From assembly GCA_015179045.1 (NCBI GenBank), contig WHUZ01000077.1, positions 1-64,000 of the forward strand: a stretch of 64,000 bases of DNA, in the 5' to 3' direction. The number at the start of each line of letters is the position of its first letter. The first letter of the stretch is position 1. Positions 43,400 to 54,372 of this stretch are shown in pieces. The translations under genes were made by a program, and so were the position numbers. The stretch comes from Kalaharituber pfeilii (Eukaryota; Ascomycota; Pezizomycetes; Pezizales; Pezizaceae). Under the pieces are notes generated by a model. It was not told the DNA's origin. It worked only from the letters and a program-made list of their open reading frames with translations, and searched no databases.

Positions 43400-46300
43400 C
43401 CTTTCTGATTCGTTAAATCGTGCAGCTGGAAATGGACATATGAAGGTTGTCAAGCAGCTGCTGGCAGCAGGAGCAGAAGTCAACAGAGATGATAAAGATG
43501 GAAAGTCACCCTTGCACTATGCTGCAGAAGGAGGCCACGTGGAAGTTGTAGAGCAGCTCCTAGGTGCAGGAGCAGCCGTCAACAGCTTTTATTACCTTCG
43601 AGCAACACCCTTGCACTCTGCTGCAAGAGAAGACCATGCCGCAGTTGTAGAGCAGCTCCTAGCAGCAGGAGCAGAGGTCAATAGCTTTGATGAATACGAG
43701 AAGACAGCCTTGCACTGCGCTGCAATAGGAGGCCATGTTGCAGTTATAAAGCAACTCCTAGCAGCAGGAGCAGAGGTCAACAGCGCTGATGAAGGTGAGA
43801 AGACATCGTTGCACTGCGCTGCAACAGAAGGCCATGTTGAGGTTATAAAGCAGCTCCTAGTAGCAGAAGCAGAGGTTAACAGTGCTGAAGACGAGAAGAC
43901 ACCGTTGCACTGCGCTGCAACAGGCGGCCATGTTGAGGTTGTAAAGCAGCTTCTTGCAGCAGGAGCGGTGGTCAACAGCTTCACCAATAAGGGGACACCC
44001 TTACACTTCGCTGCAAAAAGAGGTCATGTCGAGGTTGTAATGCAGCTTCTTGTAGCAGGAGCGGAGGTCAACAGCTTCAACAGTGAAGGGACACCCTTGA
44101 ACTTCGCTGCAAAAAGAGGCCATATCGGGGTTGTCAAGCAGCTCCTAGAAGCAGGAGCAGAGGTAAACGGAGGCAATAAGGATCAGAAGACACCCTTGCA
44201 CCAGGCTGCAGAAGGAGGTCATGTTGAGGTTGTAAAGCAGCTCCTTGTAGCAGGAGCGGAGGTCAACAGCTTCACCAGTGAGGGGACACCCTTACACTTC
44301 GCTGCGGAAAGAGGCCATGTCGAAATTGTGAAGCAACTTCTAGAAGTGGGGGCAGAGGTCAACAGCGTTGCAGAATCAGATTGGCGGACATCGTTGCACC
44401 GGGCTACAGCAGGAGGCCATGTTGAGGTTGTAAACCAGCTTCTAGCAGCAGGAGCGAATGTCACCAGAGTCTCTAATTATGCGTCACCCTTGCACTGGGC
44501 TGCCGCAGAAGGCCATTTTGAGGTTGTAAACCAGCTCCTAGCAGCAGGAACGGAAGTCAACAGCTTTAGCAGTGAAGGGTCCCGGTCACCCTTGCACTTC
44601 GCTGCAGAAAGAGGCCATGTCGAGATTGTAAAGCAGCTCCTAGACGCAGGAGCGGAGGTCAACAGACGCGATAGGAATCGAAACACACCATTAGACCACG
44701 CTATAGAAAGAGGACTTGTGGAAGTTGTAGAGCACCTCCTAGAAGCAGGAGCAGAGGTCAACAGCAACGATAAGTATAAGGACACACCTTTACATTGTGC
44801 GATAAAAAGAGGCTATGATAAGGTTGTAAAGCAGCTCCTAGACGCAGGAGCGGAAGTCAACAGAGATGATAAATATGGAACCACGCCCTTATACCACGCT
44901 GCAGAAAGAGGCCTTGTGGAGATTGTAAGACATCTCCTAGAAGCTGGAGCGGAGATCAACAGAGGCGAGGAATATAAGGACACAGCATTGCATTGTGCTA
45001 CTGTATTGAAAAAGGCTATAACAAGATTGTAAAGCACCTCCTGGCAGCAGGAGCGGGGGTCAACAGAGGCGATGGCAATGGAAACACACCCTTGCACCAC
45101 GCTACAGAAAGAGGCCATGTCGAGGTTGTAAAGCAGCTCCTAGCAGCAAGAGCGGGGATCAACCGAGAGAATGACGATGGAAATACACCCTTGCACTATG
45201 CTACAGAAAGAGGCCTTGTGGAAGTTATAAAGCACCTCCTAGAAGCAGGAGCGGAGGTCAACAGACACAACAAGTATATGGACACACTTTTGCACTTTGC
45301 TACCAAAAGAGGCTATGGTAAGATTGTACGGCAGCTCCTAGCAGCAGGAGCAGAGGTCAACAGAGGTGATGGCAATGGAAACACTCCCTTACACCACGCT
45401 GCAGAAAGAGGCCTTGTGGAGGTTGTAAAACAACTTCTAGAAGCAGGAGCGGAGGTCAACAGAGACAATAAATATAAGGACACAGTGTTGCACTTTGCTG
45501 CTAAAAGAGGCGATGGCGAGATTGTAACACAACTCCTAGCAGCAGGTGCAGAGGTCAACAGAGGTGATGATGATGGAAACACACCGTTACACGACGCTGC
45601 AGAAAGAGGTCTTGCGGAAATTGTAAGGTACCTTCTGATAGCAGGAGCGGAGGTCAACAGAGGCGATAAATATAAGAAGACAGCATTACACTGTGCTGCA
45701 GAAAGAGGCTATGGCGAGGTTGTAAAGAAGCTCCTAACAGCAGGGGCGGAGGTCAACTGTGTTGCTGAATCAGATTGGAAGACACCGTTGCAATGTGCTA
45801 CAGCAGGAGGCCATGCTGATGTTGTAAAGCAGCTTCGTGTAGCAGGAGCGGTGGTCAATCGCTTCACCAGTGAAGGGACACCCTTACACCTCGCTGCAAA
45901 AAGAGGCCAAATCGAGGTTGTAGAGGACCTCCAAGCGGTGGGAGCTGAGGTCAACAAAGATGATGATGATGGAAACACTCCCTTACACCACGCTGCAGAA
46001 AGAGGCCTTGTGGGAGTTGTAAAGTGGCTCCTAGAAGCAGGAGCGGAGGTTAACAGAGGTAATAAAGACAGCAAGACACCCTTGCACTGGGCAGTGGAAC
46101 GAGGCCATGTTGGGGTTGTAAAGCATCTCATAGCAGCCGGAGCAGAGGTAAACATAGGTGACAAATATGGAACGACACCCTTGCACTACCTTGCAGGGAG
46201 GGGTCATGATGAGGTTGTACAGCAGCTCATAGACGCAGGAGCAGAGGTCAACACAGGTGATAAATACGGGGCAACATCCTTGCACTGGGCTGCAGAAAGA

Positions 46301-46560
46301 GGTCATGTCGAGGTTGTAAAGAAGCTCCTAGCAGCAGGAGCAGAGGTCAACATAGGTGATAAAGATGGAAAGATACCCTTGCACTGGGCTGTAGAACTAG
46401 CCCACGCCGAGACTGTAAAGCAGCTTCTGGCAGCAGGATCCGAGATAAACAGACGCGATAATGGAGGGCGGACGGCCCTTCTACATGCAGCTTCAATTTC
46501 TACATGGGAACTCCAAAGTTTAATCCACCAGGATGCTCTCAAAACCGTGAAAGCTCTGTT
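43400..46560 (+). repeat. Ankyrin-coding tandem repeat array of NLR-A (about 32 units of ~99 bp)
   Basis: Each unit encodes roughly TPLHxAAERGHVEVVKQLL followed by AAGAEVNRGDKYGN. Units are clearly related but not identical. A frame change at about 45010 splits the array. Two more degenerate units precede it at about 43120-43320. Confidence 0.9.
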
Positions 46561-46786
46561 GGCAAAGAATGCGATAGTAGGCCATCAAAATTGCCATTCG
46601 AATCATGGCTTCGATAAGCTATCCCATGGCATCTGGATATGGGAACCGGAAACTAGTACAGGGAACGCATGTTCAATTGCTGCAGCCGTAGAAAAAGGAA
46701 ATCAGGAAATAGCAGAACTACTGGTGGAAGCATATGTGAAGCAAGCTTTTGTTTTCGATATTTCCTTAGCGCATGACCAACACTAA

Positions 46787-47096
46787 CTAGGTGGTGTTTT
46801 GGGAGGGAAGGGACTGAGCGGATGGAGGTGCAAGATAGGGAAGGCGGATGGTCCGGAATGTAGGAGGTACGGGATGGAGGGGGACTCGACGGCTCACATT
46901 TGGTCAACCTGAGAGGTGTGGAAGAGGAGATCGCCAGGGAACCGGGGGCGATAATGAGACCGCCGACGCCCCAGGAGGATGAACTGGACCTCCGGGTGGA
47001 TTTGATATGGGTGGACAAATGAGATGAATTTTTGTGTAAGTCGTTAACTTTCCTTAATCTCCTTTGTATATAATCTCGTCATAGCCCCGGCGGGGG
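46787..47096 (+). mobile_element. LINE (family 1) 3' fragment without poly(A)
   Basis: VLGGKGLSGWRCKIGK, ECRRYGMEGDSTAHIW and EVWKRRSPGN line up with LLGGKGLKAWRHKVG, CRWCGKEEETATHIL and the GAWKKR block of the copy at 32044. It ends CTCGTCATAGCCCCGGCGGG, where the family tail is recognisable but no A-run follows. It begins directly after the NLR-A stop codon. Confidence 0.75.
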
Positions 47097-48714
47097 TATA
47101 TGTCTTTTCAGACTGTCAACTAGCTTTATAATTGTTTTTGTTCACTTATGCTGTACTTCCCGCACTTCACGTTGTATGTACTGTTATACGTAGCTTCGTT
47201 CCTCTATTTATAACTTAAAAACTCCTCTAAATATCATGTGTAGAATATAGTCACGATACAATTAACGCACACGTAGACCTATCTCTGATCCAGTCCCATA
47301 TATCAATTTCGCCGTGTATCTAGGGACTGTGTATAAATGCGCCGGGCCATTCAAAGCCTCAATCTACTAATAATGAATGGTATAGGCCATTTGGTAGCCC
47401 AGTTTAGCCTAGGTGAGACAAAATTGAAGACAAGGGCTAAGGTACGGGCCCAACTTAAAGAACTGCTCTGTCTCATAAGTTCAACGTCAATTACAGTCAG
47501 TTGCACCTCAGTTTACTCTTGTACAGTTGTACTTACCTCGTTGCAGTCACTATGCCAGCATACAAAAGAATTCTGTACATTTTATTGCATGTCCGTGCTC
47601 TCTATTGCACCTCCGTCAATTTATTTCACATCAGGAGGGCAGCTATTAGGCCTATTGGGGGCTCTGGTCGTTCCTGGGAGATCGGTTGGGTGTAGCAGGT
47701 CACAGCACCAAGGCAGTTCCACATGCAGGAGGACTGAGAAACGAGGGAAGGAAGTTGGTGTCCCCAGGGTTGCCTGCGAACCGGGTGCAGTGTTGCTACT
47801 TACAAATTGCAGTAGCACCAGCAGCGGCAGGGATTTACTGAAAAAGACTTGCGGACGCTACATTATGGAGAGCACATATGGAGTTGACTTCATGTATATA
47901 ACAAAGAGAACCCAGTAAGGCATCTAGGGAACATAGGAGCAACATAAAGTAAGGGATAGCCGCCGAGGAGTTGACCGAAGACGGGGGTCCAAGGTATGGC
48001 TAGTATCATAGAGGAAAAAAAACTCAGCGCCTGATCACAGTGTTGAGGGGAGCACCTAAGTTCATGTAGATTTTGCGCGTGGAGCACGACAGCATATTAA
48101 GTTCACATTCAGAGCATATGGAGAGGGGAGGCTTGCGAAGTCCAGGGCCCTGCGGAACATCGCTGGATGGCTAGGGAGGGGGTGGGGATTACAAGCAGGA
48201 AGTTCAGACAGCTGTGTGTCTCAATGGTCAGGCTGATGGTGCTCCGGGTGGGCGACGTACTGGGCGGATGAGACGGAGGCACGAAAGGAGTATGCATGTA
48301 TGTATGTAGTCAGTCTATTAAGCCTCGAGCCCAGCAGGGCAGTTTCCGTCCTCCCTATCGCATGCATCGCCGTCCTGTCCGCACCACAAATGACTCGCAG
48401 CCATGGCTCCGGAGGTCCGCGCGTGATGGACTGCCAAAACTCGACTGTTTGACATCCAGCGAAACACCGCAACCTGGTCGCCTGGCGCCACTTTCTCAGC
48501 CAGAAAAAAAAAGCAGAAACGAAAAATCAAAACTGATGGGCGCGATTCCACTGGAATTTAATTATATCGAACTGGAGCATCACATTCCGTCTAAAATTCA
48601 AAGTTGAACCGGGGCGCTCATTTCTATACCGGCTCCCCATGGCCTGTTGTTGCTACTTCTATCACTACTACTGCTATGTAGAGCAAAAGTAGGCAACTCC
48701 ATCTCCGAGTCCCC
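47097..48714. other. Unassigned intergenic region
   Basis: The longest frame (47337-47918, 193 aa) has no domain and biased composition; I do not call it. Nothing else is supported. Confidence 0.4.
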
Positions 48715-49190
48715 TTGAACCCCCCTCCCTTTCCCTCCTACCCCACTGCCTCTCACACCGCCTTGCCCGCGGAATATCCACTCCACCTCCCTCCACCGCT
48801 TCCTCCCCCCTGTCCCTCTCCCATTGCCTCTTGCACCGCTGCATCTATGACAACTGCTTCCGGCACCTTTCGTATCTGCTATCGCCTCTCCCCCGCATCC
48901 CCTCCCATTGCCTACCCAACAGCCTCGCCGACAGCTCTTTCTATTGCCGCTCCCACCCGCCTCTTGCATGGCTCACTATACCCCCTAATCTCGGCAGTGC
49001 TATTTGCCACAACCCCTCCTCCAACTCCTCCTGTATACACCTCCAGATCGCATTTCTGCCTGTACCCCCTTCCATTCTCCTACCACCTGTCCTACTGCCT
49101 CTCTTTAGCCTCTCTGTAAGCCTCCTCTTATCACATCTCCTACCGCCTCTCCTACTCCCTTCCCTCTCCTACCTCTCTCATGTCTTGTAG
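48715..49190. repeat. Polypyrimidine tract of about 480 bp
   Basis: The plus strand is strongly C+T-rich, made of words such as CTCCTACC, CCTCTCC and GCCTCT, with an approximate short periodicity. It yields long overlapping frames in several phases, which are artefacts of composition. Confidence 0.7.
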
Positions 49191-52100
49191 TGACAGCAGA
49201 TGGCAATAGTGACAACAATGGTTTTTAGGACCATTGCAACTGCGACAGCATATTACAAGACTGACAAGGCTCCAGCCTCCGCCTCCTTACATCTCCATCT
49301 CTCACATCCCTCGCCTCTCACATCCCCCGCCTCGCCGCTCTGCATCACCCACCATTGGCCTCTTGTTTTGTGACTCTTCAGGTAGGTATAATGCATTTTC
49401 CTACTTGGGAGGTAGACTACACCCATGTAGTGCGTTTTTATACCTATACCATCTTCGTTTTGAGTTATTGGTGGGTACATGCAGATTGTGGGTACACGGG
49501 GGTTGTGGGAATCCAAGGGCTGTGGGTACACAGGGTTCCAGATAGACTCTATAACATGGTCAGCGGAGGAAAGCCTGACTCGGTTGCGGAGTGAATTCCA
49601 ATGCAAGAGGGATGTTCATCTTAAAAAACAAGGGAAATAAATAGAAGTCGAGGGTTCTAGATGGACCAGGTCTATAATATGGTCGGCAGAGAAAAACTTT
49701 GCTAAGATGGAAATTGAATTCCAAAGCAAGAAGTCTTCCTCCTCTTAAAAAAACATGCAGAATTAATGACTTGTGAGTACATGGGGGTTGTGGTGCATGG
49801 ACGGAGAGTGAAGTCCTACTCATATTTTGTTCTTTTTTCTTTTTGCTTTTATCAATGTTCTGGATTTGTGGTGTATCATTGTTTTGTCGGCAAGCCATGG
49901 CTGACTTGTTTATATACGCTTTAGAACGGAGGGAGGTAAGAGACCGGAAAAGCGCACGGAAAAAAATGTGGGCGTTACCGACAACGGCCGATATGAGCGG
50001 TAGCGAGTGACATTTAACAGACGCTTGACACAACGGGTCCTCTGCTGGGAGATGCGGGGAGGAACAGGCGGAGTGAAAAAGTGGGGTTAAGCTCAACTCT
50101 GTTGCTTACTCTACATGTAAAGCACTATCTCGTGAACCAGTAAAGCACAGAAAATTTGCGACAATAAAATGTGTGTAGAAGAGAGTTGCATCGATGCCAG
50201 TGCAACTCCTTACCCCAATCATAAATTACATACCTTGGTCCGCAACGTACTAGAACCAATGCACACAAATGCCGAAGTAACAAAAATGTCATGGAAATAT
50301 CAGCGAGACGACTCATCAGTTCCTCACATTTGCTATATCATGCAGCCTATTCACATTGGTCCCCGATGGTATTCCCAGATGCCATGAAGTCGAAAAACCG
50401 CAAACACGTCAACACAGGTCAACAACGAAACAAACATAGGGTACAAATTTATTTCAAATCATAGATGAAACGAGAACAACTAGGCGCAAAGTTGAGGCCA
50501 ACTCAAAGACAAAGCTGAATGTTCGCCCCATGCAAAAGCACCTGTGAGAAAAGCTGTCGGAGGAGAGGTAGATGGTGTGGCGCTGAGGAATGGAATGAGG
50601 GTAGTCTGGCGTCGTTAAGTGATAAGATGAGTTGCAATACTCCGTTTGTTACAATAATGTTCTAGTTGGAACTGAGCCAAGCTGGTTATAAGTTTTGCTG
50701 TGTGTTCCAAATTCTAGCATTCCCAAGAAGTTTACGAAGGGCAAGGTTTACCTGTAGTGTGGGGAACATAACAAAATGGGTAAGTAAACGCAAGGGCAAA
50801 GCTTAGCACAGGGATCACGTGGAGATAAGGACGCCACGTGAATTCCATAGTAAATGTACTGTACTGTAGTTTCATACAATCAATCTCTTTTCATCTTTTC
50901 TTTCGCACCCGCACTTTTCGCATAAAAGTCATACATTCGTTCTGTTAGCTCCCACCGCTCTGGTCCATTGAGAGGCGGTATGCTAGTGGATATTATCTGT
51001 CATCTTACACAAGAGTTTTTAGATAGGACTTGTACAAAACAACACTTCTAATAGCTGCCCCTAACTCCATTGGGAAACGGTTGACTAACTTGTGCATTTC
51101 TGAATAAGGACTGTGAGAGGATACTTTCTCTCTTTTCTCTGAAGACAAAGTATTGTATAAAGAAAAGGAGGTTGTGAGAAGGGGGGTAGAACTCCCGTGC
51201 TGCCTTCCTCTGGGTATTATATAGAAGGAACATTACGATTTTCATATTTGGTTCTTGTTCACGCACAATACTCCCGATTCCGTATACCACTTTTCTACCA
51301 CATAATCTAGTCTGGTTGCACTACGAGGGGTAGTGCAATTAGACTAACATAATCCCACCGCTAGCCAGACTACCTACCGCCGTAGACTGCGCAGCCACTC
51401 CAAATTCCTACATACCACCTCCACCGCCACAGATTCCCCTTCGGCACCCCACAGGTATCCTCATCGCACTTTCGGCGCTACACAGGTATACTCCCACTCA
51501 TCGCAAGCTCTTCCCTCTCGCCGCTACACAGCCTCGGCTCTACGTAGGCCTCGTTGCCTCCTAGATAGGAGAGTCTCAGGGAAACATGACGCCCCGAAGA
51601 TGTCTCTCTCGCTGGCACATTTGGAGGCTTGGCATTGGGTTGCCAGGGCGCAAGCGGATCCACTCGTGCCGTCAGTTCGAAGTTCAAGGTGCTTCATCCC
51701 TTCGGCTCCACTAGTTATAGAACACTTAAACACTACACGAGATTAGGTATTCGCTTATGGGCGCCAGAGGGATTATTTCACACGATGAGAGAAGATACAA
51801 TTGTAGATGCTATAGATGTAGCATCTTCGCTTTTTTTTTGCTCCATATTTGGACTCGGCGCAGTCAATTTAGTCCATAATTAATTTATCGCACATATCCG
51901 CTAGATTGTGTGAGTTATTCATGTCGAAACAGCGAACTCGGTGGTGAAGCTGCCCGCTCTGCAGTTACGGGACTGCTGATGCTGCCAAAGGCTTTTGCTG
52001 TGCCAAGAAAGGCAAGGATGTATGAAGCGGCGATTAAAACAGCTCTGGCTACGAGACTATGCTGAGGCCCAACGAGTTAGCTTGCACCAGTCGAGACTGT

Positions 52101-52737
52101 GCTGCCGAATTGTGAACGGAACTAAGGAGGAGAACGGGTCTTCTAATCATACCGCTCACACAGAACACATTCGCACAATTTAGACCAAAAGGTAAGAACG
52201 TTTTGTTCCCGCAGCGCCTTAATTGGCTAGTTTTAGTAACCGAACCGCGGGATGGATCTTCAATTCTATACCTTGACGTGCCGCCTTGTTGTAAGCTCAA
52301 GTCTGTGACTCGAGAAAACAGCACACACACGTCATCAAGCAATACATAGTCAGCTAAAAAAGTTTACAGCTCCGCCTTCTAGCTTCTCAATCGCACAGCA
52401 GACAACGTCCATCGCTAAGCTCTAGGTCAGTTTGAGCAGTGCATAACTCCCGCGCCTTTTCCCTACCCCATCATCCCACCACTCCGCCGTCCCACTGCCG
52501 CTTCGACAGCCCCTTCAACAGCCTCCTCCAGCAAACTCTCGGGCAGTCCCACAATTAGTTTTTCAGCGGCCACCCCTGCCAGCATCCCCACCCCTTCTTC
52601 TCCAGCAGTCGTTCATACAGCTTCTTCATCAGCAGCCACTCCAGCAGCCTCTCCGCCCCCACTCCAGAAGTCTTTCTCGCGCTCCCTCCAGTAACTGCGC
52701 AAACAGCCACTCAAATAGCCTGTTCAATAACAACTTC
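49191..52737. other. Unassigned region with diverged repeats
   Basis: No gene is supported. Two related blocks (about 49527-49630 and 49650-49760: GGTTC-AGA, CTATAA-ATGGTC, TGAATTCCAA-GCAAGA) are repeated, and a more distant copy lies at about 52965-53060. A hairpin is at 51309-51345. Imperfect CCAGCAGCC/CACTCC repeats occupy about 52480-52700. Confidence 0.45.
51309..51345. repeat. Hairpin (15-bp arms, 7-nt loop)
   Basis: AGTCTGGTTGCACTA and TAGTGCAATTAGACT are inverted copies with two mismatches around CGAGGGG. No T-run follows and no gene is adjacent; it may be the end or core of a small MITE. Confidence 0.5.
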
Positions 52738-52750
52738 AAATGCTCCTCCC

Positions 52751-52789
52751 GCGGGGTTATGTGATTTTTAAAAAAAAAAAAAAAAAAAA
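52751..52789 (+). mobile_element. Micro-retroposon, LINE tail family 2 (39 bp)
   Basis: GCGGGGTTATGTGATTTTT followed by poly(A); only the last ~15 bp of the family-2 end is present. The 13-bp duplication AAATGCTCCTCCC lies at 52738-52750 and 52790-52802. Confidence 0.87.
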
Positions 52790-53334
52790 AAATGCTCCTC
52801 CCATAGGTGCCTATTTTTCCCGGATAATGCAAATTATTCCTTAATAGGTTAACGACTCTCATGTTTCTTTATTTTTTCTACTGTTTTCGTTTCATCTGAC
52901 AGTTCATTGTTTCTGGAATTTTTGTTCCTTGTACCACATTGCATCTCCATCCTGAATATCAAGGGGGTTCTGGGTGCATGGGGGATCTAGACGGGCCCAG
53001 GTCTAATTACATGGCCAGCAGAAGAAGCCTGACTTGGTTGGTTATGGTTTTCAGAATCCATGATCTCTACAAATATTCCTTGCATCTGGGGGGGGGTGAA
53101 TCGGCTGCAGGATATACGTCAATGTGAAGAATTAGTGGGTGGTCTGCCTCAATGATGCAGCAAACGCTAGCTATAGATACCTAATTTAGCAATGATTGGC
53201 TATAGATGCTCGAGTATATGCTACTGTAAGTCTATTTGGGAGAAAATTACGCTGTCGGGACCAATTGTTGCTGTGTACGGCTGAGCTAACAGTGTGGTAC
53301 GAGAACATATGCATATCATACAGTACCTTAGGTA

Positions 53335-53666
53335 CTAGACAGAAAAATAAGTATTTGGACAGGGGATAATGCATATTATGCGCTATGCGGTATTTGGCGG
53401 AAACTAGCATATTTTCGTATGCTTGGCAGTAAAGAATAGGGTGTAAAAGTCCAAATTCATTATGTCAGCTGTCCAAATTTCATCACGTCAGCTGTCCAAA
53501 TACTTTCTTACATAATGAATTTGGACACCCTATCACGAAATTTGGACTGTCTTATGGCTACTAGTATCACCAGCCAAGCATACGAAAATATGCTAGTTTC
53601 TGCCGAATACTGCATGGCGCATAAATATGCATTTGCCCCTGTCCAAATACTTATTTTTCTGTCTAG
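53335..53666. mobile_element. MITE with ~95-bp inverted ends and a nested inner palindrome (332 bp)
   Basis: The ends CTAGACAGAAAAATAAGTAT and its reverse complement are perfect at the outside; the arms extend inward with few mismatches to GCATATTTTCGTATGCTTGG. TA borders it at 53333-53334 and 53667-53668. Inside, TAGGGTG...TCCAAATTCATTATGT (about 53437-53470) is inverted at about 53512-53535, so a second inverted-repeat unit is nested in the centre. TGTCCAAAT words occur repeatedly. It has no coding capacity. Confidence 0.85.
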
Positions 53667-53668
53667 TA

Positions 53669-54372
53669 CCTGCAGGGGACTGCAGTAGTCTAGTTAGTAG
53701 GGCAGCTGGAACCCCCGTCGACACCCCTGCTTGTGAATCTAGAGCGAATTCGCAACTTCTGAGGAAACTCGGTGATGGGGGGGAGAGTGCCAATGTGCTT
53801 AGCGATACCCATGCGCCCATCATTACCCCAGCGGATTGTTAATGAAGTCCCCTTGATCTCAATGAATATTCCTTTTGAAGGAGTAGTTGAATTTTCTACA
53901 GAGTGCCGCGCCACTGCATGCCTAACACATCCAAAGCTCAGTACACAATGAGAGTGGGCCTGCGGGATAGTATCATAAAACACAGAAAACATCTCTCATG
54001 TACATTCGTGACAATATGCACGGGGATCTGAGGGTCAGTACTGTCTCGAGGTGGACGCCATTAAAAGCTGGTGCATTGCACAATACAATATGGAATGCAT
54101 TCCTGATTGGTTCTCAAAGTTGACCCCTGCTCACCTAAGTCACCATCTCGTATTTACAAATTGGTTTCTTTTTCAGTTCTTGGGCCTCTTATCACTTGCG
54201 GGGTAGGGGTTATTTAACATTTTGAGCAAAAGAACTCCAAAAATCGAAAGCTCATCAGAAGAACTAGTTCCGCTATTATCAAAACGATCTGAACCTGTAC
54301 ATCCAAACTCCAGATCCTCTTTGCAGTACTTTCAAACCATACCAGCCGAATATCTAATCCCATCTACTCAAC
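53669..54372. other. Upstream region of NLR-B
   Basis: About 700 bp between the MITE and the NLR-B start. No other gene is supported; it presumably contains the NLR-B promoter and 5' leader. Confidence 0.4.

Larger units (their letters stand above)
39127..46786 (+). pseudogene. NLR-A: DUF7708-like / NACHT / ankyrin STAND pseudogene
   Basis: The first ATG is at 39127. A DUF7708-like helical domain follows (FSSIVDTLIQNSPFISALVW, then LTDLLEKLGVLCPIFKEF), then NACHT with Walker A GSGKS (from 40915) and Walker B LIIDGIDEC, a helical linker (LPRNLDETYLRMLQRIV) and about 32 ankyrin repeats of 32-34 aa (43.4-46.5 kb). Clear introns lie at 40437-40517, 40593-40664 and 40839-40914, with others near 40130 and 41610. 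Three poly(A)-tailed insertions (39480, 41464, 42242) interrupt it, and frame changes occur near 39350, 42100, 42960, 43325 and 45010. The stop at 46784-46786 abuts a LINE piece. Related proteins sense a ligand through ankyrins and trigger an N-terminal effector; this copy is dead. Confidence 0.9.

Noticed and set aside
43335..46786. The ankyrin arrays as CRISPR or satellite repeats
   Set aside because: Units of 99-102 bp translate continuously into ankyrin repeats and have no unique spacers.
47337..47918. 193-aa frame as a gene
   Set aside because: No domain, biased composition, overlapping frames and no promoter or intron support.
48715..49190. Pro/Ser-rich protein frames
   Set aside because: Several overlapping frames are open in this tract because of its pyrimidine composition.
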